Source: Mesostigma viride | Lineage: Eukaryota; Streptophyta; Mesostigmatophyceae; Mesostigmatales; Mesostigmataceae | Assembly: GCA_009746045.1 (NCBI GenBank) | Contig: RPFO01000231.1 | Location: forward strand, 1,549,340 to 1,613,339 | Length of the DNA stretch: 64,000 nucleotides | Direction of reading: 5' to 3' | In this document: positions 22,860 to 35,515 of the stretch, piece after piece | Position numbering within the stretch: position 1 is the first letter of the stretch | Layout: each line of letters opens with the position of its first letter | Made by a program: the position numbers and the translations under genes | Notes under the pieces: model-generated | Seen by the model: the letters and a program-made list of their open reading frames with translations, nothing else | Database searches by the model: none | What the model was told of the DNA's origin: nothing

Positions 22860-23440
22860 GTGTGCGTCTGCGTGCGTTTGCACGTGACAGTTTGCATCTG
22901 TGTGTGTTTCTGAGTGTGTCTGTGTATTCTTGTGTGTGCATATGTGCGTACGTGTGTGTGTTTGTTTATGTGTGTCTGTGTGAGCGTATGTTTGTGTGTG
23001 TGCGCGCGCGTGGGGCGTGTGTGCGTGTGTGTGCATGTGCGTGTGTGTGTCTGCGTGTGTGCGCGCGTATGCGTGTGTGTGCATGTGTGTGTGTATGTGT
23101 GTGTATGTGTGTGCTTGTGTGTGTGTGTGTGCGCGTGCATGTGAGTGCGCGCGTGCGTGTGTGTGTGTGCGCGTGTGTGCTTGTGTGCGTGTGTACGTAC
23201 GCGCGTGCATGTGTGTGCATGCGTGTGTGTGTGTGCATGTGCGTGTGTGTGTCTGTGTGTGTGCGCGCGTGTGCGTGTGTGTGCAGGTGTGTGCGCATGT
23301 GTGCGTATGTGTGTGTTTGTGTGTGCGCGTGCACGTGCGTGCGTGCGCTTGCGTGTATGAGTGTGTGTGTGTGTGTGTGTGTGTATTTGTGTTTTTTCTG
23401 TTTTTTTTTTTTTTTTTGTGTGTGTGTGTGTGTGCGCTCG
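22860..23440. repeat. Long GT-rich (alternating purine-pyrimidine) tract ending in T16
   Basis: About 540 bases of degenerate (GT)n/(GTGC)n, then a run of T and more GT. Long open frames on both strands (poly Cys-Val, or Thr-His) come only from the repeat. It sits just upstream of the proposed start of the ankyrin-kinase gene. Alternating purine-pyrimidine DNA of this kind can adopt Z-form. Confidence 0.9.
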
Positions 23441-24695
<1,255 letters not shown>

Positions 24696-27123
24696 GCCAT
24701 CTGTGGAGGGGGGAAACGTACCTTATCGCTTTCTCGCAAGGGATGAACAGGCATGCGGACAACGTCGGACTTTTGGAATAACCGGCCCAGGCCCATAGTT
24801 GGCGACCTTCAGCTTTGCCTTCCATCCATGCTTCAACAAGCCTTGCTCAACTTGCCTTTTGGGCCTGCTGGGGTGACCCCTGGACTGGGTCTAAATCCCA
24901 TTCCTGGGGCATGGAACCCGGCCCCAGTGCAGCCTACCTGTAAGGAGAGTGCACACAGAAGCACGCCCAGTGGAAACACCGACTGTCAGAGTGAAGCCAA
25001 AGTTGTAGCCAAAAATAACGCGACGCAAAATTTAGAATCCAACGAAAGGCCCACAGTACCAGAGGCACGACTCATCAGGCAGAGGCACGGTGCTAAGTGA
25101 CACAACCAACAATGCAGTGACCCACGTTGCACAAACCACCAAGATAGATAGGCGCCCACGCAGGCTGCCACAACTCACAAGTTATTATTAGCGCATGGAT
25201 CAATTCCGCTCAGGTCACTATCTATGCCACAAAGTGCCCCAGCCATGAACTTTAATTCTCAAGGCATCAGGCCTGTGCGGCTCGTCTCCTCCACTTTAGT
25301 ATGTTAGCTCATGCAGGTGCCTTGATAACAAGCACATGTTATTTATATTATTGTCGGCTGCCATGGGCACCAAGAGGGAGTAAAGGTAAAGAGTAGCAAC
25401 ACATGTACATGGTTGGTCGAACCGCACACACGTCTCTACTACTGGGCTGAAATAATCATAGATAGGTCCCTCAACGGCAATAATGCAGGGCAAGTAAAAA
25501 TGGCACCGCCCCCCTCCGCCCCTCCCCCCCTTCCCGGTAAATTTAAGAACCAACACAGGCCTTGCTGATCTTCCAAAGCTTGACGGAATTCAGGGCGTGA
25601 GGTAACATTGTATATGTCCCATGGCACAGCCAACATCTGATCACGGGGCGCGGAAAATTTGACAGGGGATCGTGCTAATTGTAGCATGTCGAAGGAAGGT
25701 ATGCGACATCAGATATCCGTAGGAATCATTTTCGATCCATGTTGCATTTGACTCGATCCAGGTTTGCAATTGACTCAGCTCGACCGAATCCAAACCATGC
25801 AGGCCTTAACTTAGTACAACGAGTCGGCCTCGTAACTAGTAATGATCCAGCTGCCTCGTGGCGGCAATTTCTACTGGGACTTGATCAAGAGGTTGTCAGT
25901 TGTGTGAACCGCAGACGTACGTCGCTATACACCGTGTCGTCAATACCAACCTCTCACATTCCGCTTGCGTGCCAATTACGCGCGCGCAATAAATGGATGC
26001 GAGCTTACCTGCAGACGTCCATGATTGCCAATTGGCCATGCCGCCGGCGCCAGTACATGTACAGCAGCTGCCTGCACAGCCGGCTGGCGCTGGTTTGCAG
26101 TCCGATCGACTTAACACTAGTCGACCATTTAGGGCCGGCAACGAAGCACAGTATTATCAGCTGTATTGGACTGCTGTACACAATATATATACCATGCGAC
26201 TTTTATACCAGTAATGATATACCATGACGATGCCGGAATTACTGAAGGCTTTATCACAACAGAACTCCCCTGATATTCTAGCCAAGGTGCCTCAAGTTTA
26301 TCACCATTAATTACGTAAATTAAAATGACGTAACTTCCTTAGTTGCTGCAGGCAGTCAAGCTGGTCACATATATTGTTCGTTGTTATAACTGCATGGTAA
26401 CCATGAATATGGTTCTACAGAGTAGGGGTAGGTAGGCAACTTATACAGTACCGTAGGCATTGTTTATAGATGAGTAAGATGTAGCCAGGAGCCCTCGATC
26501 CGCCCCTGACGTTAGCCACTCATCATGATTTACAACGATGACGTCCTTCTTGGCTCTTGCCCTCGCAACATCGCGTTGTGTTCGCGCGCTGGGAACTTGT
26601 GCTACGCGCGAGGTGCGGCAATTTAGAGCAACCGCGGTACGGTGTTGCCGTCTGCCACAGCTTCTGCCGTACTTCTAAATAGTTTGCCGAAACGTATAAA
26701 CTAGTCCAAATTCCCGCCCATCATTTCTCGAGCGGCGCAGGCGGCGCTCATCAAAACGATGTACAATTACTAATTACATAAATGTTCGCAAAAATAATTA
26801 TTTTGGCCCACGTTTGTGTGTCCACTGTCCAGGTTTTGGGCTTCGGCTCCAAGACTGCCATCAGTGCCATGCCATCCATCATTGCATCGGTGAACGTCGA
26901 ACGTCGTGTCAACTACCAATCATGCCGTGTAGTAGTAAATGTGTTTATTAGGTACTCATTTCGAGGCTGCCATCGGTCCGCTCCATCGACGCATGGCTTT
27001 ATTCTTATGACTCTGCCGGTATTCCCTCCCTTGTCTCTACAGCAGTCTACCTGCGCGGATTCCTTGCGCCCTGCATTGCTCTCTATGCTAATGCATCCCT
27101 TCTAATGCAAGCTGGGTAGGGAC
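24696..27123. other. Gene-poor region
   Basis: A minus-strand frame starting with ATG at 25687 has protein-like composition for about 55 codons (DQMLAVPWDIYNV) but lacks a clear donor site. No family is recognised. The rest shows no convincing coding or repeat signal. Confidence 0.35.
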
Positions 27124-27579
27124 TCAAAACTGTGGGTTACAGTTGTGGCCGTCCTGGTATCCAGTTGCTTCTATCCCGCCTGCAATGTTCCAAATCTGCG
27201 CGCAACTATTTTCTGCGACATTGCGAAGGTCACACTTGATCTGTGAAAGGACCTCATCCAGAACGACGGTCGCCCCCGCGATGCATTGCCGAATTGCGAA
27301 GTGATGTGCGCGGACCTCGGGGCATGTCGCTTAAGTCTTCCGGCTAGCTGTGCTATTGATAAACGCACCGTTTGTAAGTAGGTAAACGTTAAATTGCGAG
27401 GTAAACCAGTTGGCAATCTTCAATGTCGCGTAAGGCGTGAACACTTTTGCTACAGAGCTTGCATTGTTACCTTGTGCAGTCCTAAGTGGAGTTTTTCCCC
27501 GTATCTTGTCTGATATTGCTTCTCTGAATTCGGTGTAAATCTTTTTATCGTTGTTGGCAGCAGGAAGGTTGAGGGTCTG
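27124..27579 (-). pseudogene. Unknown reading frame with a single in-frame stop
   Basis: On the minus strand one frame is open for 152 codons except for a TAA at 27331-27333; it ends in TGA at 27124-27126. Both halves have balanced, protein-like composition (for example KIANWFTSQFNVYLLTNGAF before the stop and AGATVVLDEVLSQIKCDLRN after it). Further upstream on the same strand (about 27745-27840) is another protein-like stretch with GINYTAIVAATRTSYRVFQR in a shifted frame. I do not recognise a family. It may be a decayed gene or an exon pair with a missed intron. Confidence 0.3.
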
Positions 27580-28236
27580 TCACAGCGGCCCGTTGTCTGG
27601 ATTTTAGCAGTGTGCATCAGACGGCCACACAGACGCTTAAATTACACCTGAAGTTCATGTACACATCAAAATTGTTTTTGCGTTTCCCCCATCGTTCAAC
27701 TTCCAGACTATATGAAGCACTCAAACACAATCCCAAGCAATATTACATAACTGGTGTGTAGTAAGCTCGTTGGAAAACCCGGTAGCTTGTACGTGTGGCG
27801 GCCACGATGGCCGTGTAGTTGATGCCAACGTCGAGCATGCATTAGCCTTGATGGCATTGTCCATTGCTCGTATCTGGTCGCCCTGTGCGGTTGATTGACT
27901 TACTATGACAACGATTACCGATGATCTGATTGGTTAGTGTTGAGACAGCTGATACCCTCCTCTCGTGGCTCTTCTCTGCGGGTCACTGTGTTTTCGTTCC
28001 ACGTGCCTCGCCACACTGCCAGGATGAAGGCTTTGGCGTGCGAGCGCACGGCCTCATCTCCTTACCTTCGGTCGAGTGTGTAGAACGTGGCAACTTGGCA
28101 GAACTCCCTTTCAAAAGCATTCCATCCAAGAAACCTGTGGGTCCTTGCCACCTGTCGGGCCATTCCTACCACTGATACCTTAACACATAATCACCTCTTT
28201 GAAAGCCCATTTTGTGTTTCCTTTTCGAAAGCCGTC

Positions 28237-30399
28237 ATGCTCACCCGTTCCTCCCAGACAAAGGCCACCCTGGAGCAGGTCATGGCCATCCCTGGGATTG
28301 GCGCCCAGGTGATGTCATCGCTCCCCATCCCCGACCGCGTGCGGCTGCGACGCACGTGCCGCACCTTCCTAGCGGCCGCCGACGAATCCCTCCTCAGCTT
28401 GACCGAGCTGTTCGGTGAGGATGCCGCGGGAGAGGGGTGCCAGCTGGGCGCCGTCGGTTTGTCCTGGCTGATGGCCAAGTGCCCCAAGTTGCAGACACTG
28501 AGCCTGGCGGCGCGGGCGGATCACGAGGAGCCCTGGTGGGAGAGGAACCGCTATAGTCTCGCGTGGCCGTGGGCGCGGTACGAGAGCATGCTGCCCGGTG
28601 TGCTGTCCCTGGAGGGCATCGCCCGCAGGTACCAGGGCCTGGTTTGCCTGAACGTGGCCTTCTGCAGGGACGTGACGGATGCGGGCATTGTGGCCATCGC
28701 GATGTCCTCCCGCGGCCTGCGAGCGCTGGACGTCTCCCACTGCCATGCGGTATGCGACGCGAGCGTGCGAATCGTCGCAGAAAGCTGCCGGGACCTGCGC
28801 CGACTGGCCCTCTCGGGCAACAAGAAGCTCACGGATGCCAGCCTTGTGGCGGTGGGCCAGCAGTGCCGGATGATGGAAGTGCTCTACGCGGACGGCACCG
28901 ATGCGACAGATGTTGGGGTGAGCGCGATCGCGCGCAACTGCCCGCGGCTGCGTCGTCTGCAGGCCCCTGATGCGGTGACAGACGAGGGCATAACCCAGGT
29001 GGCGGAGCATTGCCATCAGCTGGAACACCTGGGACTCCCGTGGCGCGGTAGAGTCACGGGTGACTCCATAAGGCGGGTCGCGACGGGCTGCCCTCAGCTC
29101 ACCTGGCTGAACCACTCGTGTAATGATGCCACAGACGATGTCATTCGCTACGTTGCAAGGAGGTGCGCGGGCCTGCAAAGGTTATACGTGAAATCCTCGT
29201 TCGTGACAGATGCGGGCATTAAGGTGGTTGCCAGAAGTTGCCCCCTGCTGGAGTATCTGGACGTGACCAACTGCGAGAACGTGACGGGTGCCGGCATTAA
29301 GGCAGTGGCAAGAAACTGCCCGAAGCTGGTCTACCTGGCCGCGGGGTGGTGCCCGTCCGTGGGCGATGCGGGCATTTGCGAGGTCGCGGCGCATTGCCCG
29401 GCGTTGCGGACGCTGGATGTCCAGCGAACACGCGTGACGGATGTAAGTGTAAGAGCCCTCGGCGCCAACTGCCACGAGCTGAGGTACCTGGACGTGGGCC
29501 ACTGCCGCAGTTGCGGAGGAGGCCTGGAGGCGCTGGCAAGGGGTTGCCCCCAGCTCGAGCATTTGAACATTCGCAAAGTGCGGTCGGTGACTCCAAAGGG
29601 GCTGGCTGCCATCAGCCGCGACTGCAAGGGGCTCCGCGTTTTCCGAGCGGACGAAACGGGTCTTTCAGAGGAAACAATTGGAAAGCTTATCAAGGGAGTC
29701 GGGCGGACGCTTGAGTCTCTCAGCCTCAATTACTGCTCTGCCAGCGACGAGAGCTTGGAGCTGATTGCCCAACACTGCCCGCGGTTGCATGGGCTACTGC
29801 TGGGGGACTCCCTCATTAGTGACTGGGGCATCAGGCTCATCGCGGCGGCCTGCAAGCGGCTGCAGGGCTTGGACGTGTGCGCCAGCAGTGTGACGCGTGC
29901 CAGCCTCCAATTGGTGGATGCGCGGCGATGCGCGATTAACCAATGGTGGAATGGCAACGTGGATGGAAATGGGGAGCGAATGTCATGTGGAAGGGATACT
30001 AGCGAGGACGATGAGGATGAGGATGATGGGGATGATGGGGATGATGGGGATGATGGGGATGATGAGGATGATGGGGATGATGGGGATGATGGGGATGATG
30101 GGGATGATGGGGATGATGGGGATGATGGGGATGATGGGGATGATGGGGATGATGGGGATGATGGGGATGATGGGGATGATGGGGATGATGGGGATGATGG
30201 GGATGATGGGGATGATGGGGATGATGGGGATGATGGGGATGATGGGGATGATGGGGATGATGGGGATGACGGGGATGATGGGGATGATGGGGATGATGGG
30301 GATGATGGGGATGATGGGGATGATGGGGACGATGGGGATGATGTGGGTGATGGGGATGATTATGGCCAGCGGGACTGGAGGAGGGGTGTATTGTGGTGA
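28237..30399 (+). CDS. F-box-like leucine-rich-repeat protein with acidic repeat tail
   Basis: An intronless frame of 720 codons starts at ATG 28237; the frame extends upstream to 28087 but without an ATG in a better place. Residues about 10-45 resemble an F-box (LPIPDRVRLRRTCRTFL). From about residue 130 to 570 there are some fifteen cysteine-containing LRRs of the FBXL/AMN1 type, with the period 'TDAGI..IA..CP.L..LDV..C'. In family members these repeats bind substrates of SCF ubiquitin ligases. From about residue 588 the protein becomes (Gly-Asp-Asp)n, encoded by a 9-base minisatellite, and ends in DYGQRDWRRGVLW. There is no transmembrane segment. Confidence 0.8.
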   Translation: MLTRSSQTKATLEQVMAIPGIGAQVMSSLPIPDRVRLRRTCRTFLAAADESLLSLTELFGEDAAGEGCQLGAVGLSWLMAKCPKLQTLSLAARADHEEPWWERNRYSLAWPWARYESMLPGVLSLEGIARRYQGLVCLNVAFCRDVTDAGIVAIAMSSRGLRALDVSHCHAVCDASVRIVAESCRDLRRLALSGNKKLTDASLVAVGQQCRMMEVLYADGTDATDVGVSAIARNCPRLRRLQAPDAVTDEGITQVAEHCHQLEHLGLPWRGRVTGDSIRRVATGCPQLTWLNHSCNDATDDVIRYVARRCAGLQRLYVKSSFVTDAGIKVVARSCPLLEYLDVTNCENVTGAGIKAVARNCPKLVYLAAGWCPSVGDAGICEVAAHCPALRTLDVQRTRVTDVSVRALGANCHELRYLDVGHCRSCGGGLEALARGCPQLEHLNIRKVRSVTPKGLAAISRDCKGLRVFRADETGLSEETIGKLIKGVGRTLESLSLNYCSASDESLELIAQHCPRLHGLLLGDSLISDWGIRLIAAACKRLQGLDVCASSVTRASLQLVDARRCAINQWWNGNVDGNGERMSCGRDTSEDDEDEDDGDDGDDGDDGDDEDDGDDGDDGDDGDDGDDGDDGDDGDDGDDGDDGDDGDDGDDGDDGDDGDDGDDGDDGDDGDDGDDGDDGDDGDDGDDGDDGDDGDDGDDGDDVGDGDDYGQRDWRRGVLW
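30018..30352 (+). repeat. In-frame 9-bp minisatellite (GGGGATGAT)n encoding (Gly-Asp-Asp)n
   Basis: About 36 tandem copies lie inside the LRR gene. Changes are substitutions only (for example GAC for GAT, GAG for GGG), so the frame is never broken. The other frames (His-Pro, Met-Gly) are artefacts. Confidence 0.95.
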
Positions 30400-31260
30400 T
30401 GATGGCGACGATGATCCCTGGTCCGGATCTTCCAGATTTATGGCCGCCGCCCTGAGATGGTTGTGTCATTGAGGTGGATACGGTAGCTGATAGGTAGAAC
30501 CGGCAGGATCGATGGAATGGCTGTCACCATCATCAAGAGGGCTAGTGCCGTGCAGCTTGCAACAGGACTCGTGCAGCGGGGCCACATGTACTTACAAACT
30601 GCATGATTGGCGGCGATTGTCTTACCATTGATCCGTCGATGATGATGGCGTGCATGATGGCGGAACAGTGGATGTGCCGTCATGGTACGCCGAATAGTTA
30701 TCTCGCTTAATAATTTTTACTAGGATATATAAAATAATTAGTTGTAGAATGTTGGTGAAGGTGGACCGTGGCCGGCGTGGGGGCCCCATGGCAGGGACTA
30801 TGAAATCAATTGATCAGTACGTTCCGTTCAATCAAAGGTCTTGAAGCAGAATGAGGATTGCTTAGGTGCCCAGTAAGTAACACCTAACCTAGCACTGGAA
30901 AGGCCATATTGATCGATACACATGGTATATATTCACGTATAGCTGCGCTACTGCATGTCGATTATGGCCTTAGCATTAAGGCCTTAGCGCATGGGATGGC
31001 CAGAAACGAAATTTGAGGCGGCAGCCACCTGCCCCCCCCATTAATTAATTAACTGATAAATTAATTGATTTACACGCGTAACTGCGTCATGTGCCCCCCC
31101 CATGTGACTGATCGCAGCCAGCCAATGTATGTCTCAAAATTATTCTCATGAACATGCCACTGGTTTAAACTATAAAAATAAATTTATGAGACAAAAAATT
31201 GTCGGTTTGAAACATATGAGACAGTGCAAGTCGCAGTCTACACGTAAATCAACTAATTAA
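30400..31260. other. Intergenic with degenerate LINE-A 3' remnant
   Basis: Around 31038-31100 there is a TTAATT repeat followed by a degenerate version of the LINE-A 3' hairpin. Otherwise I see nothing. Confidence 0.4.
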
Positions 31261-31264
31261 TGAA

Positions 31265-32180
31265 CGCAAGTCGGATAGTGACAAGCTCCAGCCCCAGTTT
31301 ATCGCTATACGCAAGAACACATTGCCACCAAGGTCTCTGAGGCCACAGCCACTATGACCGCCCGCGCCTTAACCGGTGGAAGGCATGCAGAGTTGGCCAA
31401 GGCATCGTGACGCTGGAGGCCGTGGCTACCAAGATAGACGCCCTGGCTACGCAGGTCCTTGGGATCGCCGAGCGAACGGCCACCATCGCTGCCCAACCTG
31501 CTGGTACCGGGCCAGCGATGACCCCTCCACTGGAGCCTCCTGGGCGCACCTGCTCAAGAGCCAGGCAACCAACCTCTACCACCAGCGGCACCATGTTGCC
31601 ACCAAGCTCGAGGAGCTGACCCGGCGCGACCGCCGCCGCTGCCAGGACATCCTCAGGTGCGATTCGACATGCCGAGCCCGGGGAGACCCTAGACTCTCTC
31701 GTCGAGGAGCTCAGGAACCAGCTCTTGGCCGTGCACATGCATGGAGCTGCAAGGAATGACATTGCAGGGTGCCTACCGCCTGCCCCATCCACGGGACAAG
31801 GCTGCCCCCCCACCAGTGGTCCTCACCTTCAGCGGCATTGCAGCCTGAGCGCCAGTTCCTCTATCGCCGCAAGAAGCTGGTGAACTCCCTGGCTGACCAG
31901 TCGCTTGACAACGAGGCCTGGCGCCAGCCGGCCAGCATGCAGCATGCTGAGCAACGCGCCGCGATCGACCAGTGGCCCGACTGCATCTGCCACAAGTCCT
32001 GCGGCCCGATCAAGAAGCCCCAAGTGTACTGGCGCGGCGACGCGGGTCCGGATCTTTATCAAGGAGACAATTCCCAGCTTTATGTCAACAAACTTAACTG
32101 TGGAAGCCCCGGCCGGCCGGCCCCCAGGCTCCCCCGGGACGGCTCGAGCATTCTAGATAGCTAGTTGTCTATTAATTAAT
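31265..32180 (+). mobile_element. ORF1-only LINE-like element of a second family
   Basis: A plus-strand, frame-broken coding region encodes a coiled-coil-like segment (LEAVATKIDALATQVLGIAE), a stretch with HHVATKLEELTRRDRRRCQD, and a C-terminal domain with QFLYRRKKLVNSL, PQVYWRGDAGPDLY and YVNKLN. It ends near 32,160 with a TTAATTAATT tail directly abutting the tail of the minus-strand element at 32,181. No RT is present. A related C-terminal block is at 34,430-34,760. Confidence 0.5.
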
Positions 32181-33640
32181 TAGGAACATAACTCCGTTGG
32201 GAGTATATGTAGCACATATCCCAGAGAAGTGGCGTATGGCTTTTCATACATTCTAAGCTACTTCCTGCAAGGGTGGGAATGTAAACGACACTTGCTCTAG
32301 GTGCACCAAGGGCACCTGCACCCCCCAGAGTCTCAAGCTCAACCCAACTTAGGGGAGCCTGTCATGGCGGGGGGGGAAGATCATCATGGCTATATACAAG
32401 AGCTAGGGCATGGCTTCTCATCACAGAGTGACTCAGTGTATAGGCAGGGCTGAGCTAATTCTTAATGCATCATCCATGGGGGTCCCATTATAGGCAGGGC
32501 GTGGCTAAATTCTGAAACGCATCACGCCATCATCCATGGCCACTTTATGGGCGCACATGCGCTGGGGCCGCGTGGTAGGCTAAGCCTTACTAAGTCTACA
32601 CTACTGCTATATTCCCTAGACTGGGGTGGCAGGGGGTGCCTGCCAGGGCTTGTGGTCGACGTGGATGACGTCCCCCCGCCAGAATACCGGGTTCCCCCCT
32701 GCGCTTTGCCGGAGCTGGAGGTAGGTCGGCCATAGCTCGCGTCGCCGTTGTTGCTGGGCCAGGGTAAGGTCGTCGTCCAGCGTGAAGTGAGTCTTCAAGA
32801 GCTTCTTGCGGCATTTAATTAAGGAACGATCGACAGCTTGTCCGCCATGTACTTAAAGGTGAGGAGCAGGGGGGCCGGGCCAGCCTTACCCCGCGCGCAG
32901 GGAAGGCGGGTAGCCAACATCCGCAGCTCACCATGCAGTGATGTGCATGGGGGCAAGAATGTCGCGCTTAAATGCCGTGAGAAGACTCGTCGAGGTCTCA
33001 TCTGCCGGCTGGTCGAAGTACTTGACGATGACATTGTGGCTACGCTGGGTGCGGTCGGCCTCCTCGCGGAGGTCGAGGGCTTGTTGCTTCACTTGCTTGA
33101 GCTGCATGTGCCGCGATGGTGGAGGTGGTGGTGGTGGAGTGGTGCTTGAGCAGGTCCGCCCAGGTCTGGGTGCCGGGGAGGAGCATCGCTGGCCGGGCCA
33201 GCAGATGCCGGCTGGGCAGCGATGTCCTTCACCGCCTGGGCGGTGATGCCTGCGGTGTTTTGCAAGCATTCGATGGCGATGGCGTGGTCGCGGAGGCGCT
33301 GGTCGATGTCGTGGAGCTGGGTTTTGATGTCGCGGCGGTGGTCGGTGGAGGTGGAGGCGGCAGTGGAGGTGGAGGCGAGGAGGGTGGAGGTGGAGGTGAC
33401 GGGGGTGGAAATGTGAGGGAGCTCAGCAGCCAACGTGCCTCCCATTGCGGCCACATCTGCGGCAAGGGGGGTCACGTGCTGCTGGATGGCCTCCGTATAA
33501 GGATGGAGCGGAGTGTAGATGCGGAGATGGATGGATCCCAGATCTCGCCGGAAGACTTCGTGAGGGAGCAGAGAATCAGGTGCTGAAGGTCGGGCAGGTG
33601 GTAGTTGCATCTATGTCACTGCCGGGCCATTGCATGCATC
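32181..33640 (-). mobile_element. ORF1-only LINE-like element (half-LINE), copy 2
   Basis: The 3' end is complete: the tail at 32,168-32,180, then (plus-strand reading) AACATAACTCCGTTGGGAG and the long 3' UTR shared with copy 1. The ORF1-like coding region lies at about 32,600-33,610 on the minus strand. It has frameshifts, but more of the coiled-coil region is in a single frame (33089-33610) than in copy 1. No RT or endonuclease lies on either side. Confidence 0.65.
32596..33610 (-). pseudogene. ORF1-like protein of half-LINE copy 2
   Basis: Pieces on the minus strand: 33089-33610 (EVFRRDLGSIHLRIYTP, LAADVAAMGGTLAAELPH, HDIDQRLRDHAIAIECLQ), 32928-33269 (VIVKYFDQPADETSTSLL, FKRDILAPMHIT), then 32596-32814 (DDDLTLAQQQRRRELWPTYL, NPVFWRGDVIHVDHKPW). 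The last matches the L1 ORF1 C-terminal domain pattern. The N-terminal Ser/Pro region of copy 1 is missing. Confidence 0.5.
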
Positions 33641-34429
33641 ATGAAATGGGATAGCTTAGGCATTGTAGCACATGACTTAGAATGGCATTAGCTCAGCATG
33701 TTTTTGAGCTCCCTTGGCTCGCTGTTTAGATTGGCATGTATGTGCTGGCATGCGCCATGGCTCATGTGGCCATTTGCAATTGCGCCTTCGTCTATATGTT
33801 TTGGCCGCACCTCACCTTAATACAGCATCAGATTTACGCCAGCCTTCTTGTTGTTGTATTGCACGCTCAGTTGTACGCGTGCTCGCAACGTATGATACGG
33901 AGAGAGCGCTCAACTAGCTTGGCCTGCATATGCCGCCCACTTGGGGCAGTGAGAGAAGCTATAGTGCGCCCCGGCTCCCTCCTTCTCGCTGTGTATAGGC
34001 CGGCTGCAGAGGTTTCTTTATTGGCACCCACGTACGTGCTTACTTATCAGTATTATTGTATTTTTTGAGCTATCTGCTCATTTTATAGTTATCTTGCGGC
34101 GGGCTCAAAGGGGGCCGATCTGCCGCCTGTAGCGTAGCTCTACCGTACCGTCGTCACCTACACCATGTAAGGTGCTTGTTGTTACTTAGGACTAGAGAGA
34201 CTGGGGCCGGACCGGCGGTGCGCCGGTACTAGCTAGTGCCTACTGGCAACCGTGCCCGCCCTTGATTGAGGGAGGCGCGGCGCCTTGAGACATGTGCTTT
34301 GTTTTCCATTTTCACACCGTACTTAGAGTGGTGTGGTGAACGTAGGGAGGCCTTTTTGCAGCTCCCACCCAACCACACTCGCTGCTGTTATGCGACCCTT
34401 AGTATTATACTAGTTCCTCTCTCGTCGCA
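33641..34429. other. Non-coding sequence between retroelements
   Basis: No gene recognised. It may include 5' sequence of the element at 34,430, since it is bounded by retroelement copies on both sides. Confidence 0.35.
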
Positions 34430-34790
34430 AGAGGTTGCACGACCTCACCTGGACGCTGGACGACGACCTGACCCCCACTCAGCATCAGTGCAGCAGCAGC
34501 GACGCAACCTGTGGCCCGAATACCTCCGCCACAAGCAGGACCCCCAGAAGCCCAAGGTGTACTGCCAGGAGCTGGGGTGGGGACCTGATGACGATCAACC
34601 GCACAACGCCGCGATCAGTGGCCCGACTACATCCGCCACAAGATCAACCCCGAGAAGTCCCAAGTGTACTGCCGGCCAGCGGGGCGGGAACCTTTATGTC
34701 AACAAGAATCTGTGGAAGCCCCCCTGGGCTCCCCCGGGATAGAGCACTCAAGCTAGTTGTCTAGATGGGGGCAATCGACGGATGATGGGA
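34430..34790 (+). mobile_element. Fragment of second-family ORF1-only element
   Basis: It encodes (with frameshifts) a C-terminal ORF1 block: TLDDDLTPTQHQ, QQQRRNLWPEYLRHKQDPQK and LYVNKNLWKPPWAPPG. A duplicated stretch (SGPTTSATRSTPRSP) suggests an internal tandem copy of the RRxLWPxYL segment. Confidence 0.45.
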
Positions 34791-34929
34791 TAGCAATTAG
34801 GCATTACAGCCTTTGCAAGTGATTTTAGCGCCCAGCGTTATAGTACCTTCAATTAGCTCTGGCACCTTGTGCCGGGCCATCAGCTTGCGCCTTAGCCGAC
34901 GTCTTGAGCCCACCTCACCTTTGTAGCTA

Positions 34930-35515
34930 GCATAAGCTATGCGTCAGCCTACCTATGGTATTGCACTGGTTGTATTGCACCTTATACAGTGTTGCGCCCC
35001 GGCACCATGCTGTGGAGAGAGCGCTCTGTGGCCTGCCCACTAATTGCGGCAATGAGAGTACCCTGCATAGTCGACAACCACGACAGGACCAACATGGCCC
35101 CGGCAAGTGCCATGCACTGGTGCGCGGCCGGTGCGGTGATGGCGGCAGTGGATGCGGTGGTGCGCGGTGGAGGTGGAGGTGAGGAGGGCGGAGGCAGGAG
35201 GTGGCGGTGGTGGAAAGGTGAGGGAGCTCAGCAGCCAGCGTGCTGCCCATTGCTGCCACATCTGCAGCGAGGGGAGTCACGCGCTGCTCGAGTCGAGCGG
35301 AAGGTGGGTACTGGATATGGAAATGGAAGTAGCCCAGATCTCGCCATCCGAGTGCATGAGGAGAGAGCAGAGAACACTGTGTTGGAGTTGGGGCCGGGCG
35401 CACCCGAACAGAGCGTTGGTGCTCATCCAGGTGCCGTCCAGATGGATGAGGCGGTTAATTGATGCTGTGGAGATGGATCGAGGCACAGGTCGTAAAGCGA
35501 GCCGTAGTCCCCGTA
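34930..35515 (-). mobile_element. Half-LINE copy 3, 5' part, minus orientation
   Basis: Minus-strand coding matches 1759-2050 and 33,400-33,590 (LEQRVTPLAADVAAMGSTLA, ELPHLST). It forms one arm of a head-to-head pair with the next element. Confidence 0.5.

Noticed and set aside
25439-25687. Extra 5' exon of the ankyrin-kinase gene
   Set aside because: Protein-like for about 55 codons but without a good donor or ankyrin motif. Left uncalled.
29897-30472. Met-Gly and His-Pro repeat proteins overlapping the LRR gene
   Set aside because: Shadow frames of the coding minisatellite; the LRR frame is the real one.
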